Source: Flavobacteriales bacterium 34_180_T64
Lineage (GTDB): Bacteria > Bacteroidota > Bacteroidia > Flavobacteriales > Flavobacteriaceae
Direction: 5' to 3'
Assembly (NCBI GenBank): GCA_002162765.1
Contig: MAAR01000011.1
Location: forward strand, 62,001-126,000
Length of the DNA stretch: 64,000 nucleotides
Shown: positions 35,644-44,522 of the stretch, piece after piece
Layout: each line of letters begins with the position of its first letter
Numbering within the stretch: position 1 is the first letter of the stretch
Translations under genes and position numbers: made by a program
Notes under the pieces: model-generated
What the model was told of the DNA's origin: nothing
Database searches by the model: none
What the model saw: the letters and a program-made list of their open reading frames with translations, nothing else

Positions 35644-36966
35644 ATGAAAAAAATCGCATTACATTGGCAAATATTAATTGGAATGCTACTTGGTTTGGTA
35701 TTCGGTTTTGCAATGCTTCAATTTGGAGGTAAGGCGTTTACATCAGATTGGATAAAACCGATAGGAACTATATTCGTGAAGTTGTTAAAGTTAATAGCAA
35801 TTCCATTGATTTTAGCGTCTCTTATAAAAGGTATTTCTGATCTTCAAAATATTTCTAAATTCAAACGTATTGGTATTCGTACTATTATTATTTATATACT
35901 AACTACCGTTATTGCTATTTCAATAGGCTTAGTTTTAGTAAATGTGATTAATCCAGGTGATGGGGTTTCAGAAGAGACAATTACAAAACTTACACAAACA
36001 TACTCAGAAAACAGTAGTGTTCAAGCGAAAATACAAGAGGCTTCAAAGCAGATGGATAGTGGTCCATTACAGTTTTTGGAAGATATGGTTCCTGATAATG
36101 CATTTTCAGCGTTAAGTAATAATAAATTAATGTTACAGGTTATTTTCTTTTCCATCTTTTTAGGAATTTCAATGCTTCTTATTGGAGAAAAACGGGCTAA
36201 ACCATTGAAAAAGCTTTTCGATTCGCTAAATGATGTTGTGCTAAAAATGGTGGATCTCATAATGCTCACAGCACCTGTCGCCGTCTTTGCATTGTTAGCA
36301 AATGTTGTTGTTTCATCGGATGATCCAGATATACTCTTGGCTTTGGTGAAATATGCAGGAGTAGTTGTATTAGGACTATTATTAATGATTGTATTTTATT
36401 CGATTTTAGTTGCAACCATCACGAAAAAGAATCCATTCTGGTTTTTAAAACAAATAAGCCCTGCTCAGTTATTAGCTTTTTCAACTAGTAGTAGTGCTGC
36501 AACGCTACCAGTTACTATGGAACGTGTTGAAGAACATATTGGTGTTGATAAGGAAGTTTCTAGTTTTGTTTTACCCGTTGGAGCAACAATTAATATGGAT
36601 GGTACCAGTTTGTACCAGGCTGTAGCCGCTGTATTTATCTTTCAAGCTTTAGGATTGGAGCTTACATTTACTGATCAAATTACAATTGTACTTACCGCAT
36701 TATTGGCGTCTATAGGAAGTGCCGCTGTTCCAGGAGCTGGAATGGTTATGCTTGTTATTGTATTAGAATCTGTAGGGTTGCCAGCTGAATTGTTACCTAT
36801 TGGATTAGCCTTGATTTTTGCCGTAGATAGACCCTTAGATATGTGTAGAACAGTTGTTAATGTAACTGGTGATGCAACAGTATCAATGTTAGTAGCAAAA
36901 TCAGTCGGCAAATTAGGTGAGCCTAACATTAAAAACTGGGATGATAATTATGAAGACGTAAAATAA
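35644..36966 (+). CDS. Dicarboxylate/amino acid:cation symporter (DAACS family)
   Basis: 440 residues with about eight membrane helices and two re-entrant loops. The family motifs are present: the serine-rich AFSTSSSAATLPVTM (~279-293), INMDGTSLYQA (~319-329) and the late VNVTGDATV (~404-412) with the Asp and Asn/Thr of the substrate and sodium sites. It takes up glutamate, aspartate or C4-dicarboxylates with sodium or protons. Which substrate is not predictable. Cotranscription with aroC is likely from the nine-base gap. Confidence 0.92.
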   Translation: MKKIALHWQILIGMLLGLVFGFAMLQFGGKAFTSDWIKPIGTIFVKLLKLIAIPLILASLIKGISDLQNISKFKRIGIRTIIIYILTTVIAISIGLVLVNVINPGDGVSEETITKLTQTYSENSSVQAKIQEASKQMDSGPLQFLEDMVPDNAFSALSNNKLMLQVIFFSIFLGISMLLIGEKRAKPLKKLFDSLNDVVLKMVDLIMLTAPVAVFALLANVVVSSDDPDILLALVKYAGVVVLGLLLMIVFYSILVATITKKNPFWFLKQISPAQLLAFSTSSSAATLPVTMERVEEHIGVDKEVSSFVLPVGATINMDGTSLYQAVAAVFIFQALGLELTFTDQITIVLTALLASIGSAAVPGAGMVMLVIVLESVGLPAELLPIGLALIFAVDRPLDMCRTVVNVTGDATVSMLVAKSVGKLGEPNIKNWDDNYEDVK

Positions 36967-37008
36967 AGTTTTATTTTTATAAATAGATACCAACCATAGT
37001 TTAGAAAT

Positions 37009-37218
37009 ATGAATGTTTGTTTCATAATGTATCCATCTAGAGCAATTGAACCAGAAAATGAAACAAGTCTTGTCCTAATTATGAAATGTGAAAAACAAGG
37101 ATATGACGTAGCAATGTGCTCTACTGCAAACCTTACAATTAAAGATGGTGTTATTAATGTGTTTTTCTCGGCATTTGATAGACGTTCACGATTGCGAAAA
37201 ACGATCAAAAAGGCTTAG
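37009..37218 (+). CDS. Short protein resembling the N-terminus of glutathione synthetase-like ATP-grasp enzymes
   Basis: 69 residues. NVCFIMYPSRAIEPENETSL (2-21), then KQGYDVAMCSTANLTIKDGV, follows the N-terminal domain of prokaryotic glutathione synthetase: a first strand ending in MxP, a D/ETSL helix start, a GY(x)V turn and a DL/NL-x-I-x-x-G strand. The protein ends in a basic tail (RRSRLRKTIKKA) where the real enzyme would run on for ~240 residues with the ATP-grasp domain, so this is either a remnant or a domain kept alone. It begins 42 bases after the symporter and ends three bases before the sulfurtransferase start. The similarity is my reading, not a search result. Confidence 0.55.
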   Translation: MNVCFIMYPSRAIEPENETSLVLIMKCEKQGYDVAMCSTANLTIKDGVINVFFSAFDRRSRLRKTIKKA

Positions 37219-37221
37219 TTT

Positions 37222-38055
37222 ATGTCTAAGATTAAAATAAAAACTCCGACAGTTTCAGTAAAGTGGCTTTACGGTAATTTAGAATTGCCAAATCTTGTGG
37301 TGTTGGATGCGAGCATAAAAAAAGTTACGAACTCTAAGAATGAAACTAAAAGAAGTTTAAAAATACCTTCAGCACGATATTTTGATTTAAAGACAAAATT
37401 TAGCGATGTAAGTGGAGCTTTCCCAAATACGTTTTCATCGGTAGAGCAGTTTGAAAAAGAAGCAAGAGCTTTGGGGATTAATAAGGAGTCTATTGTTGTT
37501 GTATATGATGACAAAGGAGTCTATTCAAGTCCAAGAGCATGGTGGCTTTTCAAGGCATTTGGTCATCACAATGTTGTTGTTTTAGATGGTGGACTGCCGG
37601 AATGGGAGGTCAATAATTTTGAAACTGAAACGGATTATAACATTACATTTAATGCAGGAGATTTTAAGGCTGTACTCGATCGTAAATTAATGAAGTTTTT
37701 TAAGGATATTCAAGACGAGATTGAAACTGGAAACTCCGTAGTAATTGATGCGCGTTCAGATAATAGGTTTAAAGGATTAGAACCAGAGCCGAGAACAGGT
37801 TTACGCAGTGGACAAATACCAAATGCCTACAATTTGCATTATATGGAATTACTGGAAGGTAATTGTTTCAAAAATAATCAAGAATTAAAGGCAATATTTA
37901 ATAAATTTGCAGCAATAGAAAAGCCTATGATATTTTCCTGTGGCTCGGGTATAACAGCTTGTGTTTTAGCTTTAGGAGCGCATATAGTTGGATATAATAA
38001 TTGCTCCGTTTATGATGGTTCATGGACAGAGTGGGGAAGTTTAACAACAGAATAA
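37222..38055 (+). CDS. Sulfurtransferase with two rhodanese domains (SseA-like)
   Basis: 277 residues. The N-terminal rhodanese domain (~10-140) is inactive (no Cys in its loop); the C-terminal domain (~155-277) has the active loop FSCGSGITACVLAL with Cys ~240, where CGSGxTA is the signature of 3-mercaptopyruvate sulfurtransferases rather than thiosulfate enzymes. DGGLPEWE (~127-134) and ARSDNRFKG near 176-184 are conserved structural motifs. It moves sulfane sulfur from mercaptopyruvate to a thiol or cyanide. It follows the small GshB-like ORF with a three-base gap and the TerB-like gene comes four bases after it. Confidence 0.92.
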   Translation: MSKIKIKTPTVSVKWLYGNLELPNLVVLDASIKKVTNSKNETKRSLKIPSARYFDLKTKFSDVSGAFPNTFSSVEQFEKEARALGINKESIVVVYDDKGVYSSPRAWWLFKAFGHHNVVVLDGGLPEWEVNNFETETDYNITFNAGDFKAVLDRKLMKFFKDIQDEIETGNSVVIDARSDNRFKGLEPEPRTGLRSGQIPNAYNLHYMELLEGNCFKNNQELKAIFNKFAAIEKPMIFSCGSGITACVLALGAHIVGYNNCSVYDGSWTEWGSLTTE

Positions 38056-38059
38056 TAAT

Positions 38060-38389
38060 ATGGAAAATTTAAATTGGACAAAAGAAGAACTTGTAGCTTA
38101 TGTTTTATTGTTTGCAGCAAATTCTGATTTTACAGAAGATAAAGATGAGAAAGAACTTATTCTCTCTAAAGTCGATAAGAGTACGTACAAGAGTATAAAT
38201 AAGGAATTTCAACAAGACAATGATTTTCAAAGTATACAGAAGATATTGGCTGGTCTTAAGCAGCATAATTATTCAAAAGGTGACCTAGATATTTTATTTG
38301 CGGATATAAAAGCTTTATTTCTTGCGGATGGAAATTATGATACTATTGAACGACATATGTTTGCCGATCTAAAGCGCTTATTAAGCTAA
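38060..38389 (+). CDS. Small helical protein, TerB-like in pattern
   Basis: 109 residues, all predicted helical and acidic. LVAYVLLFAANSDF-T-E-DKDEKELI near the start, with the acidic DxDxE turn, and a later IKALFLADGNYDTIERHMF resemble the two halves of TerB-type metal-binding folds, but this is a weak match. It is tightly linked (four bases) to the sulfurtransferase and ends the plus-strand group. Function unknown. Confidence 0.6.
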   Translation: MENLNWTKEELVAYVLLFAANSDFTEDKDEKELILSKVDKSTYKSINKEFQQDNDFQSIQKILAGLKQHNYSKGDLDILFADIKALFLADGNYDTIERHMFADLKRLLS

Positions 38390-39020
38390 AAATTGGGCTA
38401 AAGCTTACTTTAGATTTGAAATTCATGAAATTGAAGCTGAGGAAAATTTTCATGGTGTTTCACGGTCGATTTTATTTAAACAACTTAAAATAAAGTCTCA
38501 AAACACATACCTATCAGTTTAACTGACACTAAAGTTATGCTAGACAATTCATACCACTAGAATTTGATTCAATCCTCACTAACAGAAGTAAGGGGTCAAA
38601 TTGGTAATGTGATGCTTTGAGACTTTATAAACCCATGAGTAAATTGCTTAAGTGAATTTAAACTTGAAGAAGTCTAAATAAAATGGGATTTGAGTGAAAT
38701 GGATTTTTCATTGAGTAAACAAGTCGTTTGAATTAGGAAAGTGATTTTATATTCATTAATCCATTAAGTCAAAATCAATTCGATAAAACGCTATAATTCA
38801 GACGTTTAAAAACGTGCAGATAATAGGTGTTTTTTGCATTTTTATAATTTTCACCAATTATTTCTTAAGCTACACCGATAATTTTATCCTTTAATTAAAG
38901 ATTCATATACATTTATAATAACAAAATAACATGCTATTAATCAATGTTATTATATATCCCTCAATTTATAAGGATATTCATTTTTAGAGTTAAATTAGTT
39001 TTAGTTAGTTGTTAATTATT
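38390..39020. other. Long gene-free AT-rich stretch
   Basis: No ORF with coding character is seen on either strand across about 630 bases. Apart from the structured inverted-repeat element at 38490-38628 it holds several short hairpin-like patterns (e.g. CCCAT/ATGGG at ~38631/38683) and no recognisable IS ends. It may be a decayed gene or a site for a non-coding transcript. Confidence 0.6.
38490..38628. repeat. Structured inverted-repeat element (~140 nt), possible non-coding RNA or MITE-like relic
   Basis: A 13-base perfect inverted repeat ATAAAGTCTCAAA (38490-38502) and its complement (38616-38628) is extended inward by CACAT/ATGTG (38504-38508 with 38607-38611) and ACC/GGT with one bulge (38509-38511 with 38603-38605). 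Nested inside are AATTTGA/TCAAATT (38561-38567 with 38596-38602), a CCTCACT/AGTAAGG helix with one mismatch within it, and a palindrome TCAGTT-T-AACTGA (38514-38526). Such layered pairing is rare by chance. No known RNA family is recognised. Confidence 0.5.
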
Positions 39021-39042
39021 AAAGCCCTTCTCAAAGGGCTTT
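39021..39042 (-). terminator. Terminator after the DCC gene
   Basis: AAAGCCCTT (39021-39029) pairs with AAGGGCTTT (39034-39042) over a four-base loop. It follows the DCC stop codon directly; the minus-strand 3' side is T/A-rich, and the plus-strand side (TTTTCTTATT) would also allow two-way use. Confidence 0.7.
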
Positions 39043-39044
39043 TC

Positions 39045-39461
39045 TTATTCTAAGAATTTCGACTTCAATTCTTGAGTTGGTACCATGCACTTATCTTTTT
39101 TGCCATACCATTTATATCTGTTTTTAGCGATGTAGTCATATACCCAATTTCTTATAAAAGGCGGAATAATATAAAATAAGGTGAGTAAGTTTCTTGGAAA
39201 TCCTAATTTACTTGCAATAGCAATGGCTGCAGATGATTTCATAACGACACCTTTTTCTATAGTAAAGAGTAAAATGGAATCCGTTTTTGAAGTATCAATT
39301 TTATGATTAATGATTACTTCTTTTCCTGTTTTGCCTTGTAACGGCGCAAACATAAAAACATTCTTTTTATCATGCTTTATGATATAATTGATACTGGAAT
39401 TGCAAAGATTACAAACACCATCAAATAATATAAGTTGTTTATGCTCTGGTAAGTTGTTCAT
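39045..39461 (-). CDS. DCC family thiol-disulfide oxidoreductase (DUF393)
   Basis: 138 residues. The family motif ILFDGVCNLCNSSINYI (~11-27) has the DxxCxxC active site, followed by FAPLQG (~38-43) and SAAIAIASKLG (~77-87). The thioredoxin-like fold suggests disulfide handling, but targets are unknown. Its ATG overlaps the mutS2 stop by four bases (ATGA). Confidence 0.9.
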   Translation of the reverse strand: MNNLPEHKQLILFDGVCNLCNSSINYIIKHDKKNVFMFAPLQGKTGKEVIINHKIDTSKTDSILLFTIEKGVVMKSSAAIAIASKLGFPRNLLTLFYIIPPFIRNWVYDYIAKNRYKWYGKKDKCMVPTQELKSKFLE

Positions 39462-41620
39462 TTTTTAGATTCTACTAATTCTAATACATCAACGTTTATA
39501 TTAGTCGTAAAAATACCATAATTTACTATAGCTTTGTTTTTCTCGATATTATCAATGGTTCCAATTGCTTTGCCCTCATGCATACGTACACGATCACCAA
39601 CTTTTAACACTGGTTTTACCTTTTCAATTTTTGGTTGTTTTATTTTCGCTGCTTTTTTCTTTTTTCGAATAACTTCAACTTTCTTTTCTGCTTCCTTTTT
39701 GACTTGAGTAGCTTTTGTCTTGATAACTTTTTTTTGTTTAGCAGAGACCTTTTTTCGTTTGGAATTTTCTATTTGAACTAATTTAAATAGTTCATCCATA
39801 AGTTCGCGTTTTTGTTTATTATCAAAATATTTTTCAGATAAATCATTTAGTTTTTGACCTAAATAAATAAGACGTTGATTGCTGTCATATAACTCTTGAT
39901 AACTTTCTAATTTTTTCTGAATTTTCGCATTTATTTCTTCCAGCTTTTCAGCTTCACTTTGTTTTTTTCTCTCATTTACTTTAAGTGAACGTTCCGTCTT
40001 CTCAAGTTTTGAACGCTCTTTCTGAAGTTTTGCAATAGTAGCATCAAAACGAACTTTTCCACGTTCAATTTTCTTTTTTGCTCTATTTATTAAGCTATAT
40101 GGAATCCCGTTTTTTTGTGCTACTTCAAATGTAAACGAACTTCCTGCTTGACCTAAGGCCAATTTGAAAATTGGTTCCAAACTCTTTTCGTCGAACATCA
40201 TATTTGCATTTTGCATAAAAGGAAGTTCGTTTGCCAATACCTTCAAATTTGAATAATGTGTGGTGATTATGCCAAAAGCTTCTCGGTGATAAAATTCTTC
40301 CAAAAAAGTTTCAGCCAAGGCACCACCTAACTCTGGGTCACTTCCAGTTCCAAATTCATCAATTAAAAATAATGTATTCTTATTGCATTTTTTAAGAAAG
40401 AAATTCATTTGTTTTAAGCGATAGCTATATGTACTTAAATGGTTTTCTATAGATTGATTATCACCAATATCACTAATTATTCGATCAAATAAACAGACTG
40501 AGCTTTTTTCATGAACAGGAATTAATAAGCCACTTTGAAGCATGACTTGCAAAAGACCAACTGTTTTTAATGTGATACTTTTACCACCAGCATTTGGACC
40601 AGAAACAACAATTATTCGATGCCCAGGGTTTAGTGTTATTGATTGTGGAAAGGTGTGCTTGTCATCATTTTTATTAGATAGATAGAGTAGAGGATGATAT
40701 GCATCTTTAACAATATATTGTTTTTCCGAGTTGATTTCTGGTAAGATAGCATTCATAGACTGCGCATACTTTGCCTTAGCATAAATAACATCTAGTTGTA
40801 TCAAGAATGTTTGATAGTGTTCTAACAAACCTAAATATGGTCTTACAAATTCAGTAAGTTGTTTTAAAATAGAATTGATTTCTTCTTGTTCATCAAACTC
40901 AAGATTATTTAATTCTCGAGCGTGCTGAAACGTAGCTTCTGGTTGTATATAGACAATACGTCCTGTTTTACTACTTCCCATGATACTGCCTTTTACTTTG
41001 CGTCTATACATGGATTTCACCGCTAATACTCTTTTGTTTTCAATTACCGATTCTCTTATATCATCTAAATAATCTTGAGTATTATATAAGTTCAAGGCTG
41101 AAGTGAAACTTTGATTAATCTTACCTCGTACAATATTTATTGATTGACGAAGCTCAAATAACGAATTGGACGCGTTATCCTTTACATCTCCAAAACGATC
41201 TATAATTGCATCTACTTGATCAATGATGGCTTTGGTGACTTCAATTGTTGCAAATTGATTTAGTTTAGGGTAATATTCATGAAACTTTTTAAGTGCAGAA
41301 ATAATAGCATTGATAGTCAATGAAATAGAAATAATTTTTTTAAAACTGGATGTGTCTAAAATGGAATTCTCAATATGAAGGTATTTTAGTTCTTTAGTAA
41401 TGGGTTCGAATCTATGATTTGGGATTCGGTTTTCGTTAAAAAAGGAAGATAGGTATTCATTTGTGAGTTGAAGCTCTTGTAGAAGATCTTCACGATTGGA
41501 GAAAGGAATAATCTCTTCAGCTTTTTTTGTGCCTAAATCGGTAATACAATGCGAAGCAACTTGCTGCAACACAGTATTAAATTCAATGTCTTGTAATGTT
41601 TTATTATGAATTTGTATCAT
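39458..41620 (-). CDS. MutS2-type DNA repair/recombination ATPase lacking the Smr domain
   Basis: 720 residues. The clamp/lever region (~1-310) is followed by the MutS-family ATPase: Walker A GPNAGGKSITLKT (~335-347), the Walker B LFLIDEFGTGSDPELGG (~410-426) and the switch TTHYSNLK (~443-450). A long Lys/Glu/Arg coiled coil (~520-640) and a Lys-rich linker lead to a small KOW/beta domain (~660-715). The Smr nuclease domain that ends typical Firmicutes MutS2 is absent. The family acts on recombination intermediates or stalled ribosomes and not in mismatch repair. It shares a four-base overlap with the DCC gene downstream. Confidence 0.85.
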   Translation of the reverse strand: MIQIHNKTLQDIEFNTVLQQVASHCITDLGTKKAEEIIPFSNREDLLQELQLTNEYLSSFFNENRIPNHRFEPITKELKYLHIENSILDTSSFKKIISISLTINAIISALKKFHEYYPKLNQFATIEVTKAIIDQVDAIIDRFGDVKDNASNSLFELRQSINIVRGKINQSFTSALNLYNTQDYLDDIRESVIENKRVLAVKSMYRRKVKGSIMGSSKTGRIVYIQPEATFQHARELNNLEFDEQEEINSILKQLTEFVRPYLGLLEHYQTFLIQLDVIYAKAKYAQSMNAILPEINSEKQYIVKDAYHPLLYLSNKNDDKHTFPQSITLNPGHRIIVVSGPNAGGKSITLKTVGLLQVMLQSGLLIPVHEKSSVCLFDRIISDIGDNQSIENHLSTYSYRLKQMNFFLKKCNKNTLFLIDEFGTGSDPELGGALAETFLEEFYHREAFGIITTHYSNLKVLANELPFMQNANMMFDEKSLEPIFKLALGQAGSSFTFEVAQKNGIPYSLINRAKKKIERGKVRFDATIAKLQKERSKLEKTERSLKVNERKKQSEAEKLEEINAKIQKKLESYQELYDSNQRLIYLGQKLNDLSEKYFDNKQKRELMDELFKLVQIENSKRKKVSAKQKKVIKTKATQVKKEAEKKVEVIRKKKKAAKIKQPKIEKVKPVLKVGDRVRMHEGKAIGTIDNIEKNKAIVNYGIFTTNINVDVLELVESKK

Positions 41621-41704
41621 TAAAACCTCGTGTCTAATAAAATTAAGACGTAAAAGTAATTATTAAAGACTGAGTTTTACAATGTTTATTAAAATCTATG
41701 AGAT

Positions 41705-42586
41705 CTATCGTTTTTGTCGTTTGCCTTGTTCATCATAATAATGACACACACAGTCTTTATTTCCAAAAAGTCCAACTTCATGTAACGTTCGTTTTGCAAA
41801 TTCGATAGATTTCATTTTAATATTGTCGAGTGGCGTAAAGGCAAAGTTATTTGAACTTATCGAAATATCTAAACCATAAACACAATGCCACCATGTCTGT
41901 GGGATAAATAACATTTCATTTGGATTAATAACTGCGAATTGAACATTCGCATCTTTAAATAATGGATGGGCTTGATTATCCAAATCTTCCATATTCACAC
42001 CACTCAATCGAGACCCTGGCTCATACTTTTCGCTAGGATGCATTTTATTAGATTCTTTAGGACTCACTAAAAAGACGAGTTTCCTTCCTTGAATTAGTGC
42101 TAAAATATTATTTGCTAATCTATCGGTGTGCCAGCCTGTTAATGTTCCTGGAGGACCAATCCATAAAGATGTTGAATTTCTAATTACGTTTTTCGTAATT
42201 AGAGAAAAATCGACATGATCAAGTAATTCAGGGAACATCTCAGCTATAGGCATATTTCCGAGATAAGTCTCAGTTTTGGAAGTATCTGCATTACGAATTT
42301 CATTTAAATAATCCTGAAACGCTCCAAATTCCCAATTTGTATCCTGTTGTCTGATATTGCCTTTGTAAGTAAAAGTTTCTTTATCCTTGCCAATCTTCTC
42401 AAAATAATCAAGAGACCATAATTCGGTAGCCTTCCAATGACTCATCATCTTATTCATTTTCAGAGGTCTATTCTTTTTTAAGTAATTATCATAAAAATCC
42501 TTATGTGATATTGAATCCACAGTTTCTATATCCTTTAGAGGAGTATTCAAAATACTCTTTACTCTTTCTAAAATAGCTTTTGGCAT
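41705..42586 (-). CDS. Cupin-like (JmjC/Cupin_8) 2-oxoglutarate/Fe(II) oxygenase
   Basis: 293 residues. The Fe(II) triad is visible as HTD (GWHTDRLANNILALIQG, ~156-172) and the distal His in WWHCVYGLDI (~240-249). SLDYFEKIG and the NMPIAEMFPELL stretch match the N-terminal part of Cupin_8 proteins (tRNA- or protein-hydroxylase relatives of FIH and TYW5). The C-terminus is Cys-rich (CVCHYY). The target is unknown. It stands alone between mutS2 and the divergent ung gene. Confidence 0.82.
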   Translation of the reverse strand: MPKAILERVKSILNTPLKDIETVDSISHKDFYDNYLKKNRPLKMNKMMSHWKATELWSLDYFEKIGKDKETFTYKGNIRQQDTNWEFGAFQDYLNEIRNADTSKTETYLGNMPIAEMFPELLDHVDFSLITKNVIRNSTSLWIGPPGTLTGWHTDRLANNILALIQGRKLVFLVSPKESNKMHPSEKYEPGSRLSGVNMEDLDNQAHPLFKDANVQFAVINPNEMLFIPQTWWHCVYGLDISISSNNFAFTPLDNIKMKSIEFAKRTLHEVGLFGNKDCVCHYYDEQGKRQKR

Positions 42587-42615
42587 AACGTATTAAATTA
42601 TGAAAACGAATATAC

Positions 42616-42623
42616 TATATTTG
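42616..42623 (+). promoter_or_regulatory. Putative -7 box of ung
   Basis: TATATTTG at 42616-42623 is a perfect TAnnTTTG match, 60 bases before the ung ATG. No clear TTG is at the right distance. Confidence 0.3.
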
Positions 42624-42682
42624 CTCTTACTAATTTATGACATCTATCATATTTTAGTCAACATGATTTATTATGAGATAAA

Positions 42683-43348
42683 ATGATATTTAAATTACCT
42701 CAAGAGTGGGAAAATAGACTAAAAGAAGAAACGCAAAAGTCTTATTTTCAAAATCTTAAATCCCTAATTGAAGAAGATTATAAATCACAACTATGTTTTC
42801 CGCCCGATTATCAAATATTTTCAGCCTTCGAAATGTGTGCATTCGATGATGTAAAAGTGGTTATTTTAGGACAAGACCCTTATCATGGTTTAGGGCAAGC
42901 AAATGGCATGTGTTTTTCAGTTGCTGATCTTCAAAAACACCCACCTTCACTAACTAATATTTTTAAGGAAATTGAATCAGATTTAGGACAGCCTAAGCCG
43001 ATATCCGGAAATTTAGAACGCTGGTCAAAACAAGGTGTTTTTCTTTTAAATGCAACCCTAACAGTAAAAGCAAACAAAGCGGGGAGTCATCAAAATATGG
43101 GCTGGGAAACATTTACAGATGCCGTAATTAAATATATTAGTAACAATAAAGCACATGTTGTCTTTTTGCTATGGGGAGGATTCGCTAAGAAGAAATCTCG
43201 ATTAATTGATAGTACCAAACATAGTCTATTGGTATCGGGTCATCCTTCACCATTAAGTGCGAATCGTGGGTATTGGTATGGAAATAAACACTTTAGTAAA
43301 GCTAACTTCCTATTGGAGCAAGCTGGCTCTGAGCCAATTGATTGGTGA
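42683..43348 (+). CDS. ung: Uracil-DNA glycosylase
   Basis: 221 residues, full length for family 1. The water-activating GQDPYHGLGQANGMCFSV (Asp65, ~63-80) and the minor-groove HPSPLSANRGYW loop with His (~187-198) are present, as is the uracil-pocket LLNATLTV (~118-125). It removes uracil from DNA as the first step of base excision repair. It is divergent from the cupin-like gene and stands as a single-gene unit. Confidence 0.97.
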   Translation: MIFKLPQEWENRLKEETQKSYFQNLKSLIEEDYKSQLCFPPDYQIFSAFEMCAFDDVKVVILGQDPYHGLGQANGMCFSVADLQKHPPSLTNIFKEIESDLGQPKPISGNLERWSKQGVFLLNATLTVKANKAGSHQNMGWETFTDAVIKYISNNKAHVVFLLWGGFAKKKSRLIDSTKHSLLVSGHPSPLSANRGYWYGNKHFSKANFLLEQAGSEPIDW

Positions 43349-43664
43349 TTTTTGGTGTTTTAACTATATGTGGTTTTTCAGAAGTTTGTTTTTTAACTGT
43401 TTTGTTACAACTAAAAATGAGTAGTAAAAAATTAATTATAACTAAAGAAGAAAGAATTAGAGTAATTGTCATTATCATATCATTCTATTTGTGTCAAGTT
43501 TAATTGACGATTTGGTATTAACAAATATAATTAAAATTTTGTTAAAATTTATGTTTTAATTAAAAACTTAATAATGAGAGAGCTTATTCTCAATGGATTA
43601 GACTGAAAAGCTTTCTGTTTATAAAACAAGTGAATTGAAAATAACCCTACCTCGAAGTTTCAAT
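43349..43664. other. Intergenic region after ung
   Basis: About 316 AT-rich bases. The only coding hint is a 28-codon ORF at 43417-43503 (plus) with a basic start and a hydrophobic core; it has no further support. No strong terminator hairpin was found between the convergent ung and substrate-binding-like genes. Confidence 0.5.
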
Positions 43665-44519
43665 TTATAGTTTAAAGACCAATTTTTTATAATCTACTTT
43701 TTCAGGAATAATTTCTAATTCTAAAAGCTGATTTTGAACTGTGTTTAATGTGTTTTCATTGATGAGGTCTTGTGCCCATTCTGTTAGTGAAAGCCATTCT
43801 TGAACATCTTCCAACCGTTGATTATATCTATTAGAAATGGTCTGGTCTATACTTGGGATTTCTTTAAACTCAATAGTTGTATTATTAATAATATTCAAAA
43901 TAGTTTTCACATCTTCTACATTAGAATCTAAAAACTCATTTCTCACAGCAATCACGAAACATGGCCATGGCGTAGGACAGCTACCAATTCTTCTAAAAAC
44001 ACCTTCATCAACAATTGGTTTTGTTGTGAACTTTTCCCACATAAAATAATCTGCTGTACCTTTTTTTAAACTTTTTACGGCTCCATCAAGATTTTTTATT
44101 ACTTCAAAAGTTAAATCATTATCTAAATCCCAGCTATTCTTTTCTGCATTTATAAAAGCCATAAGATGTGATCCCGAACCATGGCGACTTATAGCAGCTT
44201 TTTTACCTTTTAATTCATTAATAGATTTATATGCTGAGTTTGCGGCAACATGAATTCCCCAAATTAAAGGAGATTGTATAAATGTTTGAACAATTTTACT
44301 AGGATTTCCATCAATAATATCTTTTACTATGCCTTCAGTTAGAATAACAGCCATATCGACTTCGCCTTCACGTAAAGCGTTACACATTGCGCCAGTTCCA
44401 CCAAAATAATCTTTCCACCTCAGGTTAATGCCTTCTTCTTTGTACTCGCCATTTTTTAATGTTAAATACCAAGCTAGATTAAAATGCTCTGGTACGCCGC
44501 CAATGTTAATTGTTTTCAT
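43665..44519 (-). CDS. Cytosolic substrate-binding-like protein (NMT1/THI5-type fold)
   Basis: 284 residues without any signal peptide or membrane segment. It has the layout of periplasmic-binding-protein-like domains: GGVPEHFNLAWYLTLK (~7-22), then YFGGTGAMCNALREGEVDMA (~39-58), where sulfonate/thiamine-precursor binding proteins have GTGALVNALLAGDVD-like loops, LKGKKAAISRHGSGSH (~104-119), and SCPTPWPCFVIAV (~183-195). Being cytosolic, it is more like MqnA/MqnD or THI5-type enzymes than a transporter part. It ends the five-gene operon, three bases after the nucleoside phosphorylase. Function unknown. Confidence 0.75.
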   Translation of the reverse strand: MKTINIGGVPEHFNLAWYLTLKNGEYKEEGINLRWKDYFGGTGAMCNALREGEVDMAVILTEGIVKDIIDGNPSKIVQTFIQSPLIWGIHVAANSAYKSINELKGKKAAISRHGSGSHLMAFINAEKNSWDLDNDLTFEVIKNLDGAVKSLKKGTADYFMWEKFTTKPIVDEGVFRRIGSCPTPWPCFVIAVRNEFLDSNVEDVKTILNIINNTTIEFKEIPSIDQTISNRYNQRLEDVQEWLSLTEWAQDLINENTLNTVQNQLLELEIIPEKVDYKKLVFKL

Positions 44520-44522
44520 GGT

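Noticed and set aside
43417..43503. 28-codon plus-strand ORF with a hydrophobic centre
   Set aside because: Too short and without promoter or neighbour support; listed only as a remark on the intergenic region.
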